Source: Nilaparvata lugens
Taxonomy: Eukaryota; Arthropoda; Insecta; Hemiptera; Delphacidae
DNA: 64,000 bases
Direction of reading: 5' to 3'
Assembly: GCF_014356525.2 (NCBI RefSeq)
Contig: NC_052507.1
Span: forward strand, 59,682,053 to 59,746,052
Shown here: piece by piece, positions 53,340 through 64,000 of the stretch
Position numbering within the stretch: position 1 is the first letter of the stretch
How the letters are laid out: every line of letters starts with the position of its first letter
Position numbers and translations under genes: made by a program
The notes under the pieces: model-generated
The model's database searches: none
What the model was told of the DNA's origin: nothing
The model's input: only the letters and a program-made list of their open reading frames with translations

Positions 53340-55883
53340 CACATCTGTAACCAATACACAACGCAGGTCTCTCCTTTTCTGTTTTTTCTCTCGTTTTTAT
53401 TACATTTTATCCAGCTTCTGCTTCTCGAATGTTATCAGTTCATATTTCACAAATGGCACCCACTATCAATAATGAAAGCATAGCAATATCGTGTTATTCA
53501 GAGTACGCGGAGTATTGTATTTGAATACGAGGCTATTGTTAAAAATTGTTAGTATAGCCCATGATATTATGCATCAAGAAAGACACAATCAATATTTGTT
53601 CTACATAGTTTGTTCAGGAAGATCTGGTTAGTTTATTCCTGTATAGGTTGAATTATCAATTGTATTGTTGTATTTTTTGACATAGAACTTCCTCAATTCA
53701 ATGAGCTCCAGCACAAAATTACAATAATCTTCACGTCTTTTCATCAATATCATAAAAAGAGATTAGTTCATTGCTGTCTTGAAGCTGTTAACTCACAGGG
53801 TCTGTCACTGATTTTTATTCAATTTTATTCATTAATTTTTCAATTTATATATTTTTGTTGAATGTACAAATACATTCATAGTAGGATGATGCCCGTACAA
53901 ATTCACATGTGATTAATTGGAACGCATAATTAATATTCGCTCCCATTCATTGATGTAATGATTTTGAAATATTGAATGGATGTTTGATAATTCAATTCAA
54001 TTCATTTTTTCCTTCTGAGTACAATTCAAAGCAGTTACATAGAATCTTAAGCAATAAAGTTTATACAATTCAAGAAACGATATAATATACTTACTAAAAT
54101 CAAACAACAAAATATGGAACTATACTAAACAATAAAACTCTTGAGCTATCACAATGATGAATCTATAATTCCCATGCATTACAGAAGGGATAAAAAAAGT
54201 AGAAAACTAAATTATAAATAACTCTGAATTTATAAATAAAATATGATGAAAACCAAGGAATAGCGAGGAAGGCTACAATTTAAATAACAAATACAAGTCA
54301 GGAAAAGCAGAACAGACAAGCATGATAGAACAGAAAAAAAATCTCTCTGAAGGCGCCCAAATTGAATTATACACGCACACCCCCAGTAACAATGAGTGAG
54401 ACGGCATTATCCTCACTGATATTAAACTGATAATGATGAATACTGAATGGAATGGGCAAAAAGGAATCAACCCTTATTTTTTGAGGACTACATTTTGAAA
54501 CAACAAAACCATAGAAATTGTAACTTCCAACCTGAATCCCTGTGCCCTTCACCGTTTTTCACATGAACTCAACAGTAGAGAAATGGTTTCACACATTTAA
54601 AAAACCACAAACCTTCCTGTCAAGCTACCTGGAGATGTCTTCCTGTTCGTAGATGTCCACCTACAACTATTTGTTTTGAATGTGACAACCCTATCACTGA
54701 CCACAGAACTGTGGAGAGCTAACAGGTAACTGCCTCAGTTGCTGCCTATTCTATTCATGGAAGGATGCATTATATTGTTTGGGATCTGTCCCGAGGTTGA
54801 AATGAAGTGCCTTCAGAAGCTGCAGAAAGAAAGCTGTATGCATAACGTGTTCACAATGGAGCCTGCTCATGAATAGACACAGAAGCTGTGCTGTTAATTT
54901 CTGAAACCAAGCGTGGGAAATGTCAACCACCTTGAAACTGTGGCATGATTTATGATAATACGGGATAACGCCCGCTGAGCGGCAGGAATTCCTGTACGAA
55001 ACAATGTTGAATATCATTTAACCTGTCAGCTAATCATATTTGACAGTAATGGTGTTTTGTTTACTTCAAGACAGGGATGAATGTTGATTTTTGGCAGGTT
55101 TTGTGAGAAAGAATGGTCAAGGTATGAATTACAATGTTGATTTTGGGAAGTGTATTCCTTGTAGAAATAGATATATCAGCGCGGGAAGGAAATGTTATTC
55201 AGGTTAAAAATGTCTCAGCAGGATAAAGAAAGAGGATAAATTCAGGAGAGTCCCGTTAATCATTTATAGAAAAAGTACAACTCATCACATCAGCGTAAAC
55301 ATTCACAACTTTCTTGAAAAGATTGGTTAATATAGGGTTTATATTACAGAATTGCTCCATGATGCAGAATATTAACATTGGTTAACATTGTGCATCATGG
55401 GGTTTTAACATCAGTCAAATTTCAAACTCTGTTATTTTGTGGAATATAGTTTGTATGATATTGGAAGCATCGCCCACTCGAATTCATTTCATGTTTTTCA
55501 ATATTATAAAGTTATGTTCCCATGTTCCGAGAACTACAAAGTGAGAATATTCTCAGAAATTGAGAGCACTGAAATCATTCACAAATTCCATAGCTCTATA
55601 AATATTCCACTAGCAAATTATCCCACCATAATCAAACCCGCCTAACCAATAACTGTCTATTAGTGCCTGCCGTATTGATTCTACCAATTATGCTGCATCG
55701 AAATCTATTTAGTAGCAGGCTAGGACAAATAGAGCTAGTACAACGGACGAGGGTCTTGTCCTAACTGAATTATAGTAACGAGATTATTGTGACCCTCCTA
55801 GTGCTATTTTGTACTATAGCAGATGGGTGCACCGCTCCGGGCTATATTTAAAAATCATCAATCATACATGACGCGAGTAGGCT

Positions 55884-55918
55884 TGCATCTGAGGACCTAG
55901 GACCTCACATCATGCAAG
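55884..55918. repeat. Small dyad CTTGCAT...ATGCAAG
   Basis: CTTGCAT-CTGAGG faces CCTCACAT-CATGCAAG across GACCTAGGA. The arms are Oct/POU-like half-sites (ATGCAAG). This is an imperfect palindrome of about 35 bp. Confidence 0.45.
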
Positions 55919-57938
55919 GGCAGATTAGTATGCAATATTTGATTGATAGAATAGCATATAGATAGGTTATAGAGCAGGATATCCAATATGGAATAGCTTA
56001 TAGAATTGAATGAGATAGCGGATAGGCTGGAGAATAGAATAAGATAGGATAGCGGTATAGGATAGTTCAGGTAAGAGCATAGAGTTTATAGAATGAAGCA
56101 GGGAGGATTTTCTCAATGAAATCGGTACAATCTTATAGATGAATAAACACACACATATCATGGAACGGTTGTGCAATATTGACAGTGACTCAGTCGAATT
56201 TTTATAGATAAATGACAATTTTTTTAATTCTGTATTTTCAAGCAGCAGATATTGCAAAACCTAATTGTCGACACACCTTCCTGAACATTTTTCCGGGATT
56301 CCCTTCGTTCCCACAAACCAATTCTCGAGAAAATTGTCAACTTCAGCAAAAACCTACACACATTTACGCACCCTTTCTCGTTAATTTCAAACGAATAACT
56401 CATCACAGCGAAAAATCATTCTCTTTCAACCCTACTCGCTCTCTTGTCTCTCTCTTGTCATGTTAGTTATCTCCTTCTTTCTTACCCACAACCTATGAAT
56501 TTCTTTCTATCTTTCCCTCTCAAACCATGTCTTTCTCTCTATTTTTCTATTTCACTTCCTCTCATGGCATCTCTCTTTCTCGAGACAATAATAATATTTG
56601 CCACGCCGAGATGAGCCTTCATCGAATTAGCTGCGCATCTGAGTGAGAGCTGGTGTGGTGTTGGGCTTTGTCTGTTGATCCCACCCTGATCACTCTTTTG
56701 AACTGTGTTTTGTGTAGCATTGAATAGATATATAAAAAATAATTTTGGAAAATATCAATGATCAGATGAAAGGTATGTGTATCATGAATCCTGTAAAACA
56801 CGTGTCTTTCAAATTGAATTTTTTTGATACCGTACATAACAGACTTCGCAAGTTTTGAGAATATCCAAGAAAATGTTACGGTGCTGCTTCTTAATAGGAA
56901 GTTTATTATTTTGTCAGATGAGCAGAGTTATGAATTATCATTTATAGTACTCGATTAAGTAGTATAACATAATTGTACGTGATCGAATCTCACAAGGTAT
57001 TTGGAAAAACGTTTAGTCACTGATCAAATATGAATGAATACAACACAATATTTGAATATCAAAAGGTGACGACACCTCATTTCTTATGTTTTTTTTTCGA
57101 TAAAATCTGTTTTAATGATACGATTCAATAGGAACGATATTCCGAACTCTATTGCATTCGATCTGAAAAATTGACTAAACTGAAAATCTGAAATAAAACT
57201 GAACGAATGGAGTGAGCTAATCGTTTGAGTTTTTCAAATTATTATACGTTACGAAAAACATTATTCTTATAAATTATAATAAAAAAAAAATTATAATTTC
57301 AATCAGCAAGACAAGAATCTTTCTCTCTGTTACCTACTGCCTTCACGCATAGAACTGATTGCCATTTCATAATACAAAAGGCATTGAAATTGTTTTAATC
57401 ACAGTCACGGAGTATTCTCATCGATAGACCACAATAATTACCAGTTCTGCGACATGTGATCACATTCCATTATCTGGATCAAAATAAGTTCTATTGAATT
57501 CATCCACATAAAATCATTCGACCACACTAGATTCGACCACAAATTCAATAAAAGCAGGATGAAGCTTATAGCCTACGAATAATTACCTACGCTTAATAGC
57601 CTACGAGGATATAGACTTCGATTAATTTGAAAAATAATAGAAGTCTAGATACAAGACTTCTTAAGAAAACCCCTTCAAATTATCTGGTCAACCTCCGATC
57701 ATTTTTATTTTTGAATCACCCATACTATAATATTCTCCATCTCCAAACATCGGCATAAAAAAAACAATAAAAATCAAACAAATTCTATTCTTGTTATTAA
57801 ATTTCCTGAAAAGAAACCTTCTCAATTTTCTTGTTATATTTGCGTTTTTCCTCTATGAATCAACTCTATAATATACATTCTTCTTCAATTATCGGAACAG
57901 AACGCCTGAACTTCACTCACAAAACAAATAATATCATT

Positions 57939-58036
57939 GAAATTTCTCAGATAATTCCAATCAAAAACCTTTCTAAATTGCTTTGTTTGAAATTTCTCAA
58001 TAATTCCAATGAAAACCTTTCTAAATTGCTTTGTTT
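57939..58036. repeat. Tandem duplication, about 50-bp unit, two copies
   Basis: GAAATTTCTCAGATAATTCC...CTTTGTTT starts at 57939 and recurs at 57989 with a 2-bp shorter unit. The 101-aa frame across it (57831-58136) contains the repeat twice and is probably chance. Confidence 0.85.
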
Positions 58037-58197
58037 AGTTTACCTCTTTCTAATTTATGTTACTACCTTCTTCATTTATCGGAAAAGTTCACTCCAATAT
58101 AGAACAAAATATTCAAAACATCCTCTTTCAGAATGAAATCTCAAACGAACCCATTCAAAGTTCCCGCTCCGCTTAGTGAGGTTATCCAAACACGTAC

Positions 58198-58503
58198 CTG
58201 TAAACATAGTTGACTTTGCCGTTGAAGATGTCGTTTACATTGTGCGGGTAGGCGGCAAGTGACTTGGCCGTGTCCAACATGGCATAGCAGGCGGGTTCTC
58301 GGTCGGGGAGGCTTCTCGTCGACGAGGAAGTCGTCGTAAGGAGGTGGAGAGAGGAGGAGACGGGTTTGGTGTCTCAGTAGGGTGGCTGCGCTTGGCGTAG
58401 ACTCGTGAGCCGCGGGGTGGCTAAGGAGTTGGTGACTTGCTTTCCTGCCGACCCGGCTAATGAGAGCAGCACTGTATTGACGCCACCGTCCCGCTGTATT
58501 CAC
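58198..58503 (-). CDS. Unidentified coding-like block with a strong splice donor
   Basis: GC-rich with coding-style third positions. The right part (to about 58310) reads PPPYDDFLVDEKPP in one frame. The left part reads REPACYAMLDTAKSLAAYPH then NVNDIFNGKVNYVY in another, and ends at donor TACAG|GTACGTG (58197). The two frames would join if the CCCC run near 58303-58306 were one base shorter, so this is either a frameshifted single exon (or assembly error) or a shorter exon starting after GACGAG at 58314. In the latter reading, 58314-58198 is 117 bp, begins and ends in the phase needed between COE exons 1 and 2, and stays open. I do not recognise the peptide. It may be a COE cassette exon, an exon of a nested gene, or a gene fragment carried by the adjacent LINE. 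Confidence 0.45.
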
Positions 58504-58549
58504 GCGGCTACAATTTTACGCCCCCGAGACTGCGAGATTCCGGTTGAAT

Positions 58550-58764
58550 TTGGAGATAAACTTATGCGTTCGTATAGAAGTAGTATTATTTCCATACGAG
58601 CGACTAAGTCACAATTTGACTCTTCTAGATTCTGGGTTAGAAATCTAGAATCTTGGCTGCATAACCTTAGAAAGTGGACGGGAAAAACATCAGCTGAACT
58701 CTTCCGCATGGCTGTGGACAAAATTAGGCTTGCCATGCTGGTTGCCAACATCCGAAACGGATAG
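58550..58764 (+). pseudogene. LINE ORF2 C-terminal fragment
   Basis: The plus-strand frame ends SRFWVRNLESWLHNLRKW, TGKTSAELFRMAVDKIRLAM, LVANIRNG and stop. It is the same C-terminal motif as the fragment at 43.8 kb (LKNLR..., ELF-AAVD-K-A--VAN). The 3' end, GGAACTACAAGAAGAAGAAG, is a typical A/G-rich tail. The arginine patch is lost, so it is diverged. It abuts the coding-like block at 58.2-58.5 kb. Confidence 0.8.
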
Positions 58765-61700
58765 GAACTACAAGAAGAAGAAGATTCTGGGTCTTAAGAT
58801 TAGTTTGGAAATAAAATCTTTGATTCATTTGTGCTTAAGGAGTGTTATCATGATACAAAAAGTTCGAAGGAATCGATGGAGAAGATATTCATCTTGAATT
58901 AGAGTAGTGTAACTATACACCTTTGAGCTGTGAGACTTGTGATGAATTCAAAGAGAAATAGTTTGTGTTCCTAATTTTTTTTTGAAGAGTATTATAATCA
59001 TTATTAATTTGCCTACGTGATGTGAGGAGGAATTGATGAAGAAGAATTTCCCCATTGATGCGATGACTCGTTCAACTATACATGATTTCAAAATTGGGAG
59101 ATTTGGTTGGATTTAGAGAGAAGTATGTTGTGTTTGAAATTCGTAATTTTTTGATACGTAATATTGTATCTCATTGTGATACGGAATGTGAAAAGAAATT
59201 ATCAAGAAGATTTCCTCCTTGGAAGCGAGTCCACAGAAAATTATACGTGATTTTCGAAATTGCGAGATTTGGGATGATTTTGGAAAGGAATTGTTTATTA
59301 ATCGAAGTTTGAGGTGGTATTGATGAAAAAGATTCCTTCCTTGAATGCAAATATGACTACACTCTCCCATAAATCCAAGATTCACAAGAATTTGAAAAGT
59401 AGACAGATGAATTTGTTAAGAGATATTGATGTTTTTAAATTTGATAGAAATCAGTTCCATTGTTTGAAACATTCATGTGAATTTTTCTTGAAGTCGATAT
59501 CGAGAAGATTTCCCTAGTGTTACAAGGATTCGAATATTAGGCTGGATTTGGAAGAGGATTCAAGAGATTTTTCTCTCTAATGGAATATTGAATTGGAAGG
59601 TATAACAGTAGATCAATAGAAAAGATTACCATAACGTCGATATAAACACAATTGCAAGTGCCCTAAACTGTGATATTCCGACTATGATATTCATTTCATT
59701 AGGGGAAATATGATTATAATATAATACAGGGTATTTAGGGAAAGTTCTGAAGAAAAGACTAATTTATCGGCAAGAATCTTAATGTGACTGTGATTGCATC
59801 CCCACTAATGTTATTTATGTTATGGTATTTTATGTTATGTTTTTGTAACAAATAATAGCAATTAGATTATTTTTTGAACTAAAAAGTTGAATTTCATCTG
59901 AATAGCAGAAACTGTTTATGTGAGAAAATTACCATAGTATTCACTCCTACAATGCTGATAATGGTGAAAAACCCACATATTATATAATCTAAAAAATGTG
60001 ATCCTCAAATCAAGTTTGAGAAAAATCTCTCACACCCGAGCAAAATGTAGAGAACTGACTGACTTATTAATTAGGAATTATATATTTATAGGGATTATTG
60101 TATTCCATGGGAAAAAGCTATACACTTCAGCTCATATATCAACTCACATATTTTGTGGATTCATTGTAGAAGGGTTTATAAGAGAGTTACTTTCCCAATC
60201 TCCAATAATTTTGGACTATAACTATTCAAGTCAATTCGATTTGGACTATATCTATTTCAAGTAAGCTCAAACTACATACAGAAGATTGTGAGTGGTTTAA
60301 GAAAAAATACTAATCATCCCCACATGAAGTGTCATCTTGTTAATCTTGTGAAAAAAGCGAATCAATAATACATTGTAAATTTCATGTGGTTCTTAAGACA
60401 AATTGGTTTTATTATCATGGACGAGTCAGCTATCTTGAATTCAAAGATTAATAACATTTTCAAGGCTAAAATCTAGAAAGTCTGATTTCTGAATATTCAA
60501 CACTTTTTTTAGTCGAATCACGATTGATGGGAAATTATCAAAGCTTGACATCCTAACAAATAGTTATTATATAAATATGGATGAAAAAGAAAATTCATCA
60601 AACTCATTGAATTCATTCAGACACGGACAATTAACGTGATAGCCTGAATTCGGATCCAACAACAAAGTTTAAATAAAATTTGTGTAGAAATTTATGTGTA
60701 GTGTTTCATGAGCACTAACTTCAAAATCAACTCCAACAGGCAAAATCTAAGATCAACTAAAGTGGAAGAGAACAAGACTTTATAGTATAAGAAATGCAGA
60801 GAATTGAAAAATCATAGTTCATCTTATCTTGAGAAGATTTAATTTAAAATACACTTTTTTCCTATAACCTCTATCATTTTTGTAATATTTTAAGAAAAAA
60901 ATTCAAAAACTATTTTGAAAAACATTATTCCATTCATCAAAACTAGCAGAAAAAATTGAGTAGAAAAATATCTATCTGAGAAAAATTCCGAATTCTCCTT
61001 TTCATTCAGAAATACCTTTATAAGTTGACAACTGAGAAAAAAGATAATTTGGAACTGATAATTTTTTACTAGAGAAATATATCACTAGATAACAACTCAA
61101 TTAATTAGTCATCCTTTTATCAATTCGATAACCCTATTTCATTATTTTATTCCAATTTGCGCAATAAGCGCATACTAAGGAACAACATTAAAATTATATT
61201 CATTGGGAATAATTAACAAATTCTACCATAAACTCTATCATTGTTTCTTCTCCTAAATTTATTATATCTTAACGCGTTTCATTAAACTTTGCCAACCATT
61301 TCCAATTTTTCACACCAATTATCCAATTCAATATTAAAATTATTTATAATGATTAAAAAATGTATTTCTCAGTTCTATCAAAATGTTGACAATTTCTCCC
61401 TCTTCTAATTCACTTTATTTAATGCAAAATAAAAATTATAATTGTTCAATTCAACAGAAATAATGTGATATTGTGAGAAATAATTATTCTAGCACGTTTC
61501 ATGATTATAATGAAACTTTCTTCACAATTTCCTGCATTATTCATACAGTGAGTCTATTCGATACAGCGCAGTTCAATAAAAAATGTTTTTTTTTTTCAAG
61601 AAATTATACTCAATTTCACGCTCAAACTTTCTCACCAATTCCCCATAAATCATATTATCACATAGAACATGGAATATTTCGCTCAATATATTTATGGAAC

Positions 61701-62088
61701 TATTGTGAGAAATTATTTTTTCTCGCAGGCTTCTTGAATTTCTCAACAATTTTCCTCTTCCTTTTCTACATGAAGTATATTCCATTCAAGGCTATTTCCA
61801 ATATTCTAATATTCATATATTGAATGTGTTCATATGATATTATATTTGGATGTGAAATATAATAGGAATATTGTTTAGTCATTATCCTTTCCCAGCAGTT
61901 GGTTATTAATTTCTTGACAATCCTACATAAACTATATCCACTTCGAGGCATAAATTTTTCGTATGAATTGGCTAAATATAGCCTCTTGTGATGATCAAAT
62001 GAAATAAATATAGAGAAACTGTAACATAGACCTAATTTGAAAACTTAATTTCTATTATACAAAATGTAATATGGTAATTTTGACTCAC

Positions 62089-62333
62089 CTGGTTTGGTCA
62101 ACAACGGTAGGCTGTATCCAGGACCTGGCGGCTGCCAACTGCGAACTCGAAAGCGGCTCCTCCTTGAGTCCGGCGAGAGGACCTCGGGCGCCGTGTGGCT
62201 CCTGGTGGAGGCCGAACATGAGACCGGGGGCATTTCGGCCCCCAGGGGGGTACAGTTTGCGACCCCAGGCGGCCGCCACGGGGTCCAGTTCCAGGGGCCA
62301 GGGAGACCCCGCTGTCGCGTACCCGCACTCCAC
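62089..62333 (-). CDS. kn: COE/EBF transcription factor (knot/collier), first coding exon: N-terminus
   Basis: The minus-strand frame reads WGRKLYPPGG, NAPGLMFGLHQEPHGA, GLKEEPLSSS and RSWIQPTVVDQT, ending AG|GTGAGT in phase 2. It fits the next exon. The order GRKLYP, GLMFGL, LKEEPL, W-QP-VVDQ is the insect COE N-terminus. In Drosophila the protein starts at MEWGRKLYP; here the residue at that place is not methionine, and no in-frame ATG exists between the upstream stop (62373-62375) and GRKLYP. Choices are ATG at 62219-62217 (MFGL, as in vertebrate EBFs), a non-AUG start (GTG at 62333 is in frame), or an upstream exon spliced into this block. I give the full open stretch from 62333; at least 62219-62089 is surely coding. 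Confidence 0.9.
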
Positions 62334-63139
62334 CGTGGTGATTTTGGGTGTTGACCGGGTCTCAAACGAAATTCATCGCAGCGTTCGGGTTTGAATCAAG
62401 TGAACCTCGAAATTTCAATGTAAATATTATGTTGATAGATTATTTTCAACTTCCAACCAAGTAGACTTCGAAGATTAAATATTATAAAAATAGTCCTTGA
62501 TGAAAATGATCCCAAACTGAAATAAATATAGTGTTCCTGATAGAAATTTTCCTAAATTTCAATTTGATTGTCTTTAAAACTCAAGTTTTTGAACTCTTCA
62601 CTCCACAGTTACCACAATATGAATACTCAACTTACAAATATGTAACTTATTCTTGTGAATTCATATACAGTCCTCAATCATAATAAATAAATTGATTTTC
62701 AAACCTGAAGTTTTTCAAAACTTTGATATGTATAAAGTATTGATTAGTAATATTTTCAATTGTCCGAAGAGTAGGCCTACTCACCTAGTATGGAGAATTG
62801 CAATTTTTCAATTTTCACTAATCAGTCACCCAAATATAAACAAGATTTTTTTTCAAATCGATGTATTTTCAACTAACAAGTGAGAATGTTCAACTTTTAA
62901 TAAAAAATGTTCAACTTACTACAAAAAGGTCTCCGAAAAATTCTGTTCTCAACTTCCAACTTCTAGTCTTCCGAATTGAAAACTTTTGAACTTTCTACTA
63001 GATAGTCTTCGAGATCAACATTTTCTAAACTTTCTACTTTGTAGTCTTTGAAATCAAAGATTTCCAACTTACTATCGAATGTCTTCAAAATAATTTTTTT
63101 CGAACTTTCAACTAAGATCCATCAAAATCTGAATATTTA
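62334..63139. other. AT-rich region upstream of the first coding exon
   Basis: Contains repeated, diverged motifs with the pattern CAACTTNCNACTANGTAGTCTTCGA-AT(C/T) (near 62450, 62920-63000, 63025 and 63090), a loose tandem of about 60-70 bp units. There is no clear splice acceptor or in-frame ATG. It is either 5' intron or 5'-flanking DNA. Confidence 0.4.
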
Positions 63140-63420
63140 AATGTAGCCTAAGTAGCGTTGTAATCGGCGAGGACGAGAACTCGAGGTAACCGCCGACCGA
63201 GAGGTTGATGAACGAGAAACGGAGTCTCTGGAGTAGATAACCGGGCCACCGGGGATCGACTGATAAGCGATCGGGACTCACGGGGCAAGTCGAGACTCTC
63301 GGGGATGACAGGCCACGCCCCCTGGCCCCTGTCGGCCAATCACAGCCCCCCATCGACTGGCCAATCGCGTGGTGGGGCGGTTTTAGCGCTGACAACTGGA
63401 GAGAGCGCACACAACGGCTT
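63140..63420 (-). promoter_or_regulatory. CpG-rich putative promoter/5' region of the COE gene
   Basis: An abrupt GC- and CpG-rich block about 0.8 kb upstream of the first coding exon. On the minus strand it has GCGATTGGCCAG and GTGATTGGCCGA (two CCAAT boxes in inverted form), then GGGGGCGTGGCC (GC/KLF box), and TTATCAGTCG (fits the insect initiator TCAGTY) about 80 bp on. On the plus strand the same block could drive a divergent transcript. A 100-aa minus frame covers it but has no recognised domain. The position suggests the COE promoter, but an unannotated 5' exon is equally possible. Confidence 0.4.
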
Positions 63421-64000
63421 CAGCCGTCGAGGGGTGAACATGAGCTTGTCTGTAGTTGGGGTTGATTTCAGCTTCCCTTATCAAACACGAAACTATGAAA
63501 CTTTTGTTATTTCTGATTAAGAAGAATAAATAGAGGTATCAGGGAGGATTTGCATTGTTTGAAGGTTTCTGAAAATCACTGAATCAAGCTTGAGTGTTGT
63601 AGTCATGGTTCATTCGAACTACTCTTATCAAATAGACTATGAAAGCACAATAATGTCTCCTTTTCTAACTTTGTTCTGATCCAATAAATGAATCAACTAA
63701 TAATCATTGGAAGAGGTTTTCTGAGATTTTCCAAATCAAACTTGTATACAGTCTATTTTAAATACCTCTCAAGATGAAATTATAATTGTATTTCCTTCGT
63801 TCTATTTGAATAGTTCAGGGACTAAGAGAAGTCCAATCTTTGACGATTTACGAAACTCATTGAATCTTATAAGAATCTATCATAATTTCAGGAAAAAACT
63901 ATTGCTGCTCTCATCCTGATTGAATAAAAGGGCCCAAGCTTCTATATCAAGGATAGATCAATGATCAAGATCAGAAGGCAATAGAGGAATAGAGATAGAT
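63421..64000. other. Right flank without recognisable genes
   Basis: AT-rich with no long frames. A plus-strand ATG at 63440 starts a 26-codon frame directly right of the CpG block; I see nothing to support it as a gene. Confidence 0.35.

Larger units (their letters stand above)
50483..62088 (-). other. COE intron 1 (about 11.6 kb)
   Basis: Bounded by donor AG|GTGAGT (62088) and acceptor TTTTACAG (50483). It contains a 118-bp tandem duplication, CRE plus E-box at 53.3 kb, a retroelement-like AT tail near 53.8-54.0 kb, a 50-bp duplication at 58.0 kb, the unidentified coding-like block at 58.2-58.5 kb and a LINE end. 59-62 kb is AT-rich with nothing recognisable. Confidence 0.9.

Noticed and set aside
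62071..62394. Plus-strand frames of 86 and 107 aa and other minus frames over COE exon 1
   Set aside because: Shadows of the GC-rich COE exon, which is identified by family motifs and splice phase.

Overview
The window is animal nuclear DNA: AT-rich, intron-dominated and full of decayed transposable elements, with no operons, ribosome binding sites or bacterial-type gene packing. The repeats (tRNA-derived SINEs, insect-type LINE 3' ends, foldback and MITE elements) point to an insect, and a hemipteran such as a planthopper or leafhopper is my best guess. That species-level guess is inference.

The main gene lies on the minus strand. Six short exons, read right to left at 62.3-62.1, 50.5-50.3, 42.5, 39.6, 21.9 and 18.8 kb, encode the N-terminus and most of the DNA-binding domain of a COE/EBF transcription factor (Drosophila knot/collier). 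All six have GT/AG borders, their phases join without a break, and the translated joins match the family, including the H-x3-C-x2-C-x5-C zinc knuckle. The gene runs off the left edge: I found no exon for the rest of the DNA-binding domain, IPT/TIG or HLH parts between 1 and 18.79 kb. Introns are about 11.6, 7.8, 2.8, 17.7, 3.0 and more than 18.8 kb. A CpG-rich block with two CCAAT boxes at 63.1-63.4 kb is a plausible promoter or 5' region.

Most of the rest is intron. From left to right it holds a long coiled-coil-like reading frame cut by the left edge (probably retroelement gag); a field of tandem repeats, MITEs and large foldbacks from 3 to 18 kb; repeats and GC-rich pockets from 22 to 38 kb; two LINE 3'-end fragments at 43.8 and 58.6 kb and a larger LINE reverse-transcriptase fragment at 35.4-36.2 kb, which sits in a near-perfect palindrome; and an unidentified coding-like segment at 58.2-58.5 kb with an excellent splice donor.

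Possible regulation: three exact COE/EBF consensus palindromes (TCCCNNGGGA) lie in introns of this COE gene, two of them 300 bp apart, which suggests autoregulation. A perfect 14-bp RFX X-box lies at 34.67 kb, and a homeodomain/SOX/TCF-like cluster at 40.3-40.6 kb. A second large-scale pattern is that long purine-rich tracts are repeatedly followed, on the same strand, by pyrimidine-rich tracts (at least six places).
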